The notes below the pieces were generated by a model, which was not told where the DNA came from, made no database searches, and was given only the letters and a program-made list of their open reading frames with translations. From Liolophura sinensis (taxonomy: Eukaryota > Mollusca > Polyplacophora > Chitonida > Chitonidae), in NCBI RefSeq assembly GCF_032854445.1, contig NC_088295.1:33264510-33328509 (forward strand): a stretch of 64,000 nucleotides of DNA, read 5' to 3'. The translations under genes were made by a program, and so were the position numbers. Positions within the stretch are counted from its first letter, which is position 1. Each line of letters starts with the position of its first letter. Shown here piece after piece: positions 50,420-61,000 of the stretch.

Positions 50420-50515
50420 GGAAGCCTGGGTCGTATGTGGGAAGGTCTGACAGCAACCTGCGGATGGCCGTGGGTTTCTCCCTGGCCCTGACACCAATCA
50501 CATAAGAAGTAAATA
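50420..50515 (+). mobile_element. SINE family 1 fragment with internal deletion
   Basis: 'gggtcgtatgtgggaaggtc', then 'agcaacctgcggatggccgt' and 'gggtttctccctggccctg', jumps directly to 'acaccaatcacataagaagt'. It lacks the head and about 60 bp of body. Confidence 0.75.
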
Positions 50516-51240
50516 AAACACATATCATCTGCAACAACAACAACAGAAAATTTGCCGACAGTAGACTTCAATTTCCATTGCCCTTTTTTCATTGTCTGGT
50601 GTTACGTTCAAGTTAAACAAGATAAGTTCAAATGGCCACCTAAGAAAGCTAGGTCATTTTACAAACCATGGTTAACTATTTCTTTCTTCAGTGGTTAGTT
50701 GCAGCTTTGGAAATGTCTTGGAATGCGACTGCCTCGTTGTGAAGGAAGCTAGCGCCGGCGCAATGACATTGACGTCTGTCGGATCTTACCCCTGTGATTA
50801 TACCCTGTTTTAAAAATTATTTTGTCTTTCTAAACAGTATACCAGACAAAAGAGGTGAAGCTTTAGACATTACAGACAAAGTATGCATTTTGCTTTTGCT
50901 TTTTATAAGCAAAATCTTACGTTCAGAACCAATATAATGGCGTAGCGCTTTTTAATCCTAGGGTAAATTACCATTAGTATTTCACGTCGACTTGGTTTCA
51001 TTTTCTTTTCATCACTCTCGGAAGTGAGCTGGAGAAGGGATCATTTCTTTGAAAATTTTAATGGTGTGCAGAGGAGAGAGTAAGTGTTTTTCCTGTGTAT
51101 AATTCTTCAGTATGTTAATAACAGATTTTGTCACTGCAGTTGTGGTTTCAAACAGATTCCCGATTTCTGTGTGTACAAAAGTTTTGTAAGAGCATGGAAG
51201 CATGGAGATAGAATATTCTACCTCTATGATACAAGAGACT

Positions 51241-51346
51241 CAATTCAATTAATTTAAACGTTGAGGTTTATTTTCAACAGTTTCAGATATTTATCTGTGG
51301 AGACAGGTAAATGTCAGAATTTTTTTTGATTTAATTGAAGTGGCAA
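51241..51346. mobile_element. Hairpin MITE, second copy, partly deleted
   Basis: The left arm 'caattaatttaaacgttgag' and 'gtttattttcaacagtttca' matches the 36088 copy. The right arm is shortened ('caggtaaatgtcagaa', then 'tgatttaattgaa'). Loss of part of one arm leaves an imperfect hairpin. Confidence 0.75.
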
Positions 51347-51497
51347 GAAACTTTGTCTAAAGCAGGATCCAATCGAGCTAAATATATCCTCTAGGGCCTA
51401 CGCCCATCTTGGCTCTATGCTTCACCCTTATCCTGACATGGTCGGGTTCTGTTCCATATGATTTTCAGTACATCATGGCCATAAATCCCGATCATGG

Positions 51498-52330
51498 TAC
51501 AGTACAGTCGAATTTTATTCGAATATCCTGACTGCATATTCCACACATGATGGGCCGACTATGTGTGGTCAGATGGTGTTTGATTATCGTACACTATCCA
51601 GATTCAGTACATATACCATGGTACCATCATGGGTGTATGATCGCCCCTGTACTTTTACGACATTGAAGTACCTAGAACCAATACATACATAAATAAATGT
51701 GCCCTTTGCCACAACTGACCTTTCTGAGCTGTCAATCAAGAACACACAATTGGCCAGTCACGTTGCAAATAAGTCAACTGGATGTCTCACGGATTGGTTG
51801 CAAATGTTCATTATCTTGATGTCACAATTGCTTTCACCAGAAATGAAATGAAAGTAACATAGTCATGAGAAGGTGTGTTGGATGCAGCCATTACCTAGTC
51901 CTATATTGCTCAGATATTAGGGTTCCACTGCCCTCAATTTGCACGCGCTTATATTCCTTATCTTTTTATCTGTCGATTTATTGTACCGGTAAGCATATGG
52001 TAAGCTCTGTTATTTCCTAGGCTGCGTGGGTCCAAGATTTCTTGGTGATGCTCATATACATGTAGCATTGTTGTAGAGTTTTCACTCTGACTCACCCCAA
52101 GAACATGTACATGTAGCAGTTGTGTTGATGTTGTAAAATCATGTGCTGCGGAATGTGGGGAAATGATGTTCGGATCGTCCAGCCATGATGGTACCATGGT
52201 GGCGACATGATGGGCGAATCCTGATCGGATTGTACGCGCATGGTGAGCCCAAGGTACGCCGACCATGAAGCCATGATGGAGGTAGGATATTCGGCTGAAA
52301 TGTGGCTGTACTGCATGTTGACTTTAAGGC
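51498..52330. repeat. Diverged inverted repeat pair
   Basis: The plus-strand block at about 51498-51660 ('acagtacagtcg', 'gaatatcct', then 'accatggtaccatcatgg') matches the complement of about 52150-52330 in the same order. Arms of about 170 bp flank about 490 bp. The similarity is patchy and was judged by eye. It may be two opposed copies of one element or the ends of a foldback element. Confidence 0.5.
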
Positions 52331-52339
52331 AGTCTAATA

Positions 52340-53414
52340 TAACATGATTCTGTTCTGCTAGTCTGTGAAGTCTAGCCCAGGATATAGGTATTTTCTTGTG
52401 GTGGATAGATGTAATGGTAACCCCCAATACCCAAAAATGTCATCTTAGCCACATGAGCTCTTGTCATACTCATACTTCAGTTTGGACACACTGTTATAAA
52501 TCTGTAATGCTGAATGAGCTGAAGTCATACATGCAGTGAATCATACATTCAAATGGTTTTGCGATGTCCAGTCCCTTGGTTAGTTAATTGTGGTATATAG
52601 TTTCAAATCTGAGGTGTACATGTAATACACATCACATACCAGTGTTAGCTATATTGACTACATGTATAATCCTCATCTTGTGTTGTCTTGTTTACAAATA
52701 CTTTTAATTGGCTTAATGATCTCGTTTCCAAACTGTAAGGTTGACATTTAATGTATTTGCACCTTAAGGGTAAGTGCAATTAGTTTGGTACGGCATGATG
52801 ATAGAGGGCTAGGTGATGATATGTGGGGTAAATCAACACTCAAACATGGTGATATGGCTAAATTTTAACTGGTTGTCAACCTGAATTCCTCTTGTAAGCT
52901 GACCACTGTCAGGTAGGCAAAATTACTTTATTAAGGTGCACAATTGGCTTTTCTCGGCCAGACAGACCATTTGATTCGCAAATTCCCGTTTACAGCAACG
53001 CTCCACTATTACAAATCTCGCGTGATAATTCGTGAAAAGCAGATAGTGCACCTGGCTTAATTACTTTGCAGACTGTTTCTCAGATCCACTGTTATGTGCC
53101 TGTGAGATTGCGTAGTTGTCATGGCTGTTTATAAGCTGGTAAAGGAGGATGCCGAGACGTGTCTTAATCCTAGATGATAAAATCGACATATAATGTTTAA
53201 ATGTATGTTTAAATTTAAGTTCATAAATAATACCACAGTTAAGCTCAGACTACGTCAAACTTAGTTGTAAGTCTGTATAAAGAGAGCTTTGAGATCCTGA
53301 GATGCCCGAGGCTTGAACATTGTGGGGGTCAGTCTTAGAGAAAACAGGCGTATCAATGTGCGGTATGTAATTAATGGTGTTACATATTAAAGCTGAATCA
53401 TTGATGTCTTTCAG
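52340..53414. other. CRADD-like gene upstream region
   Basis: No coding region is seen. The acceptor tgtctttcag at 53405-53414 shows that at least one 5'-untranslated exon lies upstream, not located. Confidence 0.35.
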
Positions 53415-53434
53415 AGTGCTAGAACAGCGACATC

Positions 53435-55057
53435 ATGAATGACATGGATAAAACTCGATTAAGGATCAACAGGAGTCTTATTTTACAAGAGGTTCGAATT
53501 GAACATGTACGGGATTTCCTGTACCAGGAGGGAATAATTAGTGAAGAGGATATGGACAGATGTGGGAATGTGACTAAAACACCCAGAGAGAGAATTGCTT
53601 GTTTACTGGACCTTTTACCGCGTCGAGGACCAGAGGCTTACAAGGCTTTTTGCTCTGGTTTACAGGAGACATACCCTTGGGTAGTCGAAAAACTGAATTC
53701 AACACCTATTCCAGAAACACAAACAAAGACGCTGAGCTCAACAGTTTTACCAAATAAGGAAATGAATACCGGTGAAACGTCTGAAAGGCAGAGGATACGA
53801 GAACCTTACACAGGTACTTGTCTTCAGTCTTCATTTTAAAATATGTGCACACTTTCTAATCCAATCTTTGTTTCTTCCTCTATGATAAATCTCTCTTAAT
53901 GTTTGTAATATTTGAGAGCATATACTGTAGTATGGAATGTCTTCTTTTTTTGTGTCTTTTAACAGAGTTGAATCATACTGTCATTAAAATTGTAACCCGG
54001 AGCGAAGCCCTGAATAAGTATAAGGATGTTGTGAGAGCTTTAGGGGTACCTCAACCAGATATAGATCAGATCGAGTATGCAAACTTCAGAGATCTTCAAG
54101 AACAGTTTTACCAGTGCCTATTGAAGTGGCAAAGTAGAGAAGGAAGAAATGCTACAGTTGTTAGGTTAATAGAAGTTTTGAGGGAAGAAGATTATAACAG
54201 TGTTGCAGGTAAGTGTATTGAGTTACTTTTGCTGTTGAAACAATCATAGCAGATTCATAGTCAACAAACATATTCCTGTCCTTCATTTATTGTGATTGCT
54301 GAACTCTTATCATTGGCTTCTAGTAATTAAAGGATGAAGGATTTGCATTTGCCACATCATGTTTATTCTTGCCAGATTACATTTGTTAAAATTCCTGACA
54401 AACTAGTGAAAATTATTGGTAGGTCCATTAGGTGGAGTTATTTCCACATTTATTTAAGTGTGTGGTTTAAGTGGGGATTTGGGTGCATAGTTGCAGTATG
54501 CCAGCAGGTTGCAGTATGCCAGCAGGTTGCAGTATGCCAGCAGGTTGCACTGTACTTCATATTTTTGAAGCACTGACTGACCAGTCAATATGGAACCTAT
54601 ATAAAAACTGGAAAGTTCATGAAAATATTTGTCAAATGTTATCAGATTTCTAAAAATGATCTGAGTTTTTCAAATTAAATCTAGCAATTGCTGCCTTTTT
54701 ACTTTTTCAATTTCCACTCTGGTTTTCTTTGTTCAATGCAGGGAAGTGACTGTTTTTAAGCCTCCTTTTTTTTTTTTTGTTTTGTTTTTCTTTCTTTCTT
54801 ATTGTGTTGATTGTCTTCATTCTTCAGCTTATTTAACTGATAACATGCTTAGAATTTTTGATTGATTTTGTATTTAGTGTTAAAGATGGGCTCATGTAAC
54901 ACATAATGTTATAAGAGTATAACAAACATAGGTCGGAATTATTTTGAATCCAAACAGGGCGAGTGTTTCTCAGATATAAATGTGTTTTGTATTCCATATC
55001 AAAACTTGTATTTGTCTCTTTCTTTTTGCAGACAAACTTGATGGATACATAGACTGA
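53435..55057 (+). CDS. CRADD: CARD + death-domain adaptor (CRADD/RAIDD-like)
   Basis: Exons 53435-53813, 53966-54208 and 55032-55057, all GT-AG with matching phases, give 215 residues (human CRADD has 199). The N-terminal CARD spans about residues 1-90 ('RINRSLILQEVRIEHVRDFL', 'YQEGIISEEDMDRC', 'LLDLLPRRGPEAYKAFCSGL'), and PWVVEKL parallels PWVREKL of human CRADD. A linker of about 35 residues follows, then a C-terminal death domain at about 130-207 ('YKDVVRALGVPQPDIDQIEY', 'FYQCLLKWQSREG', 'LIEVLREEDYNSVADKL'). RAIDD links a CARD caspase (caspase-2) to a death-domain scaffold (PIDD) in the PIDDosome. That role here is inferred from the domain order. Invertebrate CARD-DD proteins are numerous, so one-to-one orthology is not certain. 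Confidence 0.88.
54491..54548 (+). repeat. 18-bp minisatellite, 3 copies
   Basis: 'gttgcagtatgccagcag' occurs three times, plus a partial copy, in the second intron of the CRADD-like gene. Confidence 0.9.
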
Positions 55058-55245
55058 GATGTTGGTCGGGACACAGTTACCTCTAATGTATTCAGTCTTC
55101 ATTGATTGAATGTACAATGTATGATCGTCATGATGTCATTGCTTTTTATAGGTCATGCCTTTTACGAAATTTTGTATAAGTGAAAAAATCTTCAGTATTA
55201 AATAACAATGAAATAAGTGAATAAATTTTAAGGATATATGGTGTG
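55058..55245 (+). other. 3' UTR of the CRADD-like gene
   Basis: Follows the TGA at 55055-55057. A poly-A signal AATAAA at 55220-55225 would give a short 3' UTR of about 190 bases. Confidence 0.55.
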
Positions 55246-55489
55246 TACATACATTTACGTAACCAAACATAAATTGAGGAATGTATATGTGGTAAGACAC
55301 GATGGGCTACGTGTGAAACTCAGCTTCACAGGTTACATTATTCTATCTATTTAAACATGCATGTCTTGCAGAAGTAACTTTTACATGCAGACATAACATG
55401 TGTTGCTAACTGGCCATCGAAGCAACAGTGTCATAGTGACAGAGCATCTGTGTAGTAGAGTACAGATGGTCTCTGTCTGAAAGGCACAG

Positions 55490-57245
55490 TGTAGTGTTGT
55501 AGAGCATCAACCTTGTCAGTGGCAGACACAGTGGTGGCTGTGTTGTAGAGCATCCACCTTGTCAGTGGCAGACAGTGGTGGTTGTGTGGTACAGCATCCA
55601 CCTTGTCTGTGGCAGACAGTGGTGGCTGTGTGGTACAGCATCCACCTTGTCAGTGGCAGACAGTGGTGGCTGTGTGGTACAGCATCCACCTTGTCAGTGG
55701 CAGACACAGTGGTGGCTGTGTGGTACAGCATTCGCCTTGTTAGCGGCAGACACAGTGGGGGCTGGGTTGTAGAGCATCCACCTTGTTAGTGGCAGACACA
55801 GTGGTGGCTGTGTGGTATGGCATCCACCTTGTCAGTGGCAGACAGTGGTGGCTGTGTGGTACAGCATCCACCTCGTCAGTGGCAGACACAGTGGTGGCTG
55901 TGTGGTACAGCATCCATCTTGTCAGTGGCAGACACAGTGGTGGCTGTGTGGTACAGCATCCGCCTTGTTAGTGGCAGACACAGTGGGGGCTGGGTTGTAG
56001 AGCATCCACCTTGTTAGTGGCAGACACAGTGGTGGCTGTGTGGTACGGCATCCACCTTGTCAGTGGCAGACAGTGGTGGCTGTGTGGTACAGCATCCACC
56101 TTGTCAGTGGCAGACACAGTGGTGGCTGTGTGGTACAGCATCCACCTTGTTAGTGGCAGACACAGTGGTGGCTGTGTGGTATGGCATCCACCTTGTCAGT
56201 GGCAGACAGTGGTGGCTGTGTGGTACAGCATCCACCTTGTTAGTGGCAGACACAGTGGTGGCTGTGTGGTACAGCATCCACCTTGTCAGTGGCAGACAGT
56301 GGTGGCTGTGTGGTACAGCATCCACCTCGTCAGTGGCAGACACAGTGGTGGCTGTGTGGTACAGCATCCATCTTGTCAGTGGCAGACACAGTGGTGGCTG
56401 TGTGGTACAGCATCCGCCTTGTTAGTGGCAGACACAGTGGGGGCTGGGTTGTAGAGCATCCACCTTGTTAGTGGCAGACACAGTGGTGGCTGTGTGGTAC
56501 GGCATCCACCTTGTCAGTGGCAGACAGTGGTGGCTGTGTGGTACAGCATCCACCTTGTCAGTGGCAGACACAGTGGTGGCTGTGTGGTACAGCATCCACC
56601 TTGTCAGTGGCAGACACAGTGGTGGCTGTGTGGTACAGCATCCGCCTTGTTAGCGGCAGACACAGTGGGGGCTGGGTTGTAGAGCATCCACCTTGTTAGT
56701 GGCAGACACAGTGGTGGCTGTGTGTTACAGCATCCACCTCGTCAGTGGCAGACACAGTGGTGGCTGTGTGGTACAGCATCCGCCTTGTTAGCGGCAGACA
56801 CAGTGGGGGCTGGGTTGTAGAGCATCCACCTTGTTAGTGGCAGACACAGTGGTGGCTGTGTGGTGCGGCATCCACCTTGTCAGTGGCAGACAGTGGTGGC
56901 TGTGTGGTACAGCATCCACCTCATCAGTGGCAGACACAGTGGTGGCTGTGTGGTACAGCATCCACCTTCTCAGTGGCAGACACAGTGGTGGCTGTGTTGT
57001 AGAGCATCCACCTTCTCAGTGGCAGACACAGTGGTGGCTGTGTGGTACAGCATCCACCTTGTCAGTGGCAGACAGTGGTGGTTGTGTGGTACAGCATCCA
57101 CCTTGTCTGTGGCAGACACAGTGGTGGCTGTGTTGTAGAGCATCCACCTTGTCAGTGGCAGACACAGTGGTGGCTGTGTGCTACAGCATCCATCTTGTCA
57201 GTGGCAGACACATTGGGGGCTGGGTTGTAGAGCATCAACCTTGTA
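55490..57245 (+). repeat. 44/46-bp satellite with higher-order structure, about 39 units
   Basis: The unit is 'cagcatccaccttgtcagtg' followed by 'gcagacacagtggtggctgtg' and 'tggta'. Units with 'cagacacagtgg' are 46 bp and those with 'cagacagtgg' are 44 bp. A marked variant ('ccgccttgttag', then 'gtgggggctgggttgtaga') recurs near 55726, 55954, 56407, 56636 and 56777, showing a higher-order period of about 228 bp (five units). Both ends carry the same variant, gtagagcatcaaccttgt. Open frames across it follow from stop-free repetition. Confidence 0.95.
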
Positions 57246-57249
57246 AACC

Positions 57250-58090
57250 TTTTCCATCTGATTATCTGTGAAGGTTTGCTGATGGACTGTTTTTTTTTTA
57301 CATTCATGTATTAACCTGACTGCTTTTGTGTTAATGCTATAAATTGTATTGTGTATATATACACCATATCTCACCTGCTCCTTGTATAGAATTGTCACGT
57401 GCTCTAAATGTGTACTTCTGAATCGGTATCATTGGCATACATTCCATTTAAAGTTCCCCTTTGGTAATGCGTACAGTGTTACCTAACTTTATGATAGGAT
57501 ATATCTACATCAACGATTTTGTTTGCAGCTGAAATATATTTTCTGATTAACTCAAAGTGGATATTAATTGGGTTTGTTTTGTTATTCAACTTCTGCGGGA
57601 TGGCCTGTGTTAAAATGTGATCGGAGTTCACTTTTGACAAAACTTGTAATGCAGCACAAAGTGAGTTGTGAAGACCTTGCTCATACTATAATAGTCATAC
57701 TTATTTTTGTGCTTAAATGTGTGCCTAGTGTTAGTTTTTTTACAGTGTACAACACCAACCCTGTTGTATCTATAAATAATGCATAATTTAAAGGATATAC
57801 CATTGTCTGTGTATTTTATTCAGAAAAATCCACATCTATCAAATAGTTTTAAAATAAAACACTCATCAAAGAAAATGAAGATGGAAAGGTCTTGTCGTGT
57901 ATTATAAAACCAGGAAAGGTATTGACCACCAGATAATTTACATCATATCATTCTGATAAACCGTTCACCTGAACTCTTGATTTACCTGCTTGCTCAGTTA
58001 GGCCTAGCTACAGGCAATTTAGATGTTACAAAAGAGTCTTAAGAGCAGTGATTATATCACATCTATTTTTCTCCCAGCCTGATATTATCA
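57250..58090. other. Satellite to protease 3' end spacer
   Basis: No gene is seen. A minus-strand AATAAA (plus-strand tttatt at 57815-57820) is a likely poly-A signal for the protease gene. That would give it a 3' UTR of about 270 bases. Confidence 0.45.
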
Positions 58091-58093
58091 GCT

Positions 58094-61000
58094 TCATGAG
58101 GCAGTCCTCATTTTGCTCTGTATCCACGGCAGGAACTCATGCACTTTGGTGTAAACCCCTGGAGAATTCACAAGCCCACAGCCCCGTCCCCAGGAAGTTA
58201 CACCCAGTACTGTAAACGAACCTGGAGAAGAAAGACAAGCATCCATAAAAAGCTCCAGATGTGTCAGCGTAAATATTGAGACATGTTTTAGACTGACCTT
58301 GCTTATCGAACCTATTTCATTCAACCGACACTTTCCACCTGCATATATTCAGGAACACTACAGGCCTACTTATTCCGACACAACAATACATACCACTGCC
58401 AGGACTTATCTATTTTATACCATGCTATGGGCCTACTACTGCATTCAAATCCCCGCTAACCCAGTTATACCTGCCACAAACTGTTTATATGTTAGGAAGC
58501 CTTCATGTAATGGATTTGTGTTACCTTATAATGTGACTTTGAAATATACATACCAGCATGTTGGCTGTATTAGCAAACATTCTGTTTTAATGGTAAGTAA
58601 CTTTAGTAATAGTATAGTATAATATAGACGTAGAAATTAGTGTCAAAATATATATGGGTTTATTCTTAACATATGGAAAGAATTTAATAGAAATCTCCCT
58701 TGCCCATTACACCTATAGGGGCCTACTCATTAGATATTGTTCCATTGGGTTCTATTTTATATTCCATTGTGACATATATGTAAAGAACGTATTAGCATGA
58801 TAATATTACAACACTTACCATCAACATCACAGACTAACGGACCTCCGCTATCTCCCTGACATGTGTCCACCCCACCCGAAACATAGCCTGCACAGAACAT
58901 CCTCCGAGTTATCTCCCCCTTGTAAAGCAGCTGGCAGGTGCTTCTAGAAATAAGAGGCAGGTCTGCGGCCCGTAACAGGTTAGGGTAGCCTAGTAAATCA
59001 ACAGTATCACAGGACATTTGAATGAAACACGAAGATAGTATTTTAAAAAGCATATATGCGTACAGATACCACCCTTAACACTTTCGACACAAAGTTGTCG
59101 CTCTTTAATGAGTTGGGCGAGTTATCTTTCCACGGCATCTGAAGACTGAAGTCCAGTGATTAAACGTTCAGCGATTATAAGCTAAATGATAGATCTACCC
59201 CTGGTGCTTTTAATGTGCTAATGAGATTTTCTATAAAAAAAAAACAAAAAAAAAAAACACCAAGCACAATGCTCTGGCTTATCTTTGAAAGCTTCATGCA
59301 ATTTTTCTTGGTTTTTCTAGGCTGATGAAATTAATACCTGTAGCATACATGTACTGATAATTTTAGACAATACACTGAATGAATGGAATATCACAGCAAA
59401 ATAAAGTATATCGCAGATTCAAATTTACCTTATTATTTATGTCTTCTCCATAAAAATTATCTATCTGATGACGGCTTATGCCGTATTCAAGAATATTTTA
59501 CTTATACGACAGCGATCAGCATTATATGGTGGAAGCTAGAAACCGCGTCGAACCGGGTGAAAACACACGACCATCCGCAGGTTGCTAGCTGACCTTCCCT
59601 CGTACAATCGGAGCGGAAGACAGAGTGAGATGTCGAGCCGTGATATCATGGTAACCACTCATCCAAGGAGGCCCCTTTTATTTTATTTGTTTGATTGGTG
59701 TTTTACGCCGGACTCAAGAATATTTCACATATATGACGGCGGCCAGCGTTATGGTGGGCTGAAACCGGGCGGAGCCCAGCGAAAACTCATGAGCATCCGC
59801 AGGTTGCAGCAAGATCTTCCCACTCACGCCGGAAAGGATGCCAACATGAAACCCATCGGTGAGAGGCTCCTGGGTTATTATGCCGCGCTAGCGCGCTAAC
59901 AAACTGAACCACGGAGCACCCCTCTCCGCAAAAGAAACTCATTTCATTTGTATACACTTATAATCATTCATATGTTAAAATTCTACTACCATTTTTGTTA
60001 AAGATACAGTATGTACTGCTGTATATACAACAGTGTGTCACTGGTTGGATTCCCAGAAATTCAGACTAAATACGTGTACTGTGAAATACATATATATGTA
60101 GCATCATATTGACGATTACCAGTTTCTGCTCTTCCCCACCCTGATATATGGCAAATCGTGCCGGCGATGTAGGCGTCCTCATTAGCTGGTAGACAGGCAG
60201 GCTGGACATAATCATTAAACAATATTCCTCGGCCATTTCTTGGTCTAATTTTCACCAAAGCAATGTCATTGTCGTGGCTACTACCTGTGAACAAATTGCC
60301 AACGCTGGACAGACTGTATATATCATTAATACTGGTAAACTACAAAAAGCAAAACCCAGTGACTTACATGTCACTTAATATTAACTGAGTATCGATGTGA
60401 AACATACACAGTATGTGAATTGGTGTGAAAGGTAATGTAACTAATGGAGTATCAAGTTGTAATCAGTGGTAATGTAAATATTAGATGCTTGAAAGTCACG
60501 CCAGTGTAAGCATGCTAAATAGATAACATTTAGTGCAGCATATGTGACCGACGTTAATAAAAATATAACAGGGTGTGTTATCGATCACATTATATAGTCA
60601 GTGGGTTACGCATATTGCAATAGACTACTGCTTCATAACCATTACGTTTTGGGTGGTTACGGTCTGCTAATATTGATCAATAAGTTAGTCTTGAATGAAC
60701 GAGTGTTTTTCTTGTTGCTTTATGCAAAAAATATTGTAACAAACTGTGTGACGATGTTTACTTTGTAATTTTTCTTTAAAAACTTAAACGTACTGTGTCT
60801 CTACGGACCGTAGTAGATGTATATGGGGTTACATGATTATGTGTAAACACGTACGTATATAGCCTTCATGAGTAAAAAGTTCGTCAATCAGAAAATCCTG
60901 TTCGTAAAGATCAGGCTGCTTGTTGTCAACATCTCCTACCCGAATAAGATAAGATGACTTCGGACTGTTCCTGCAAACGAGAATTAAGAAAACACGCATC

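Noticed and set aside
55490-57245. Long repetitive plus-strand open frames (for example 56011-56454)
   Set aside because: They arise from a stop-poor 44/46-bp satellite and occur in several frames at once. There is no start context or domain.
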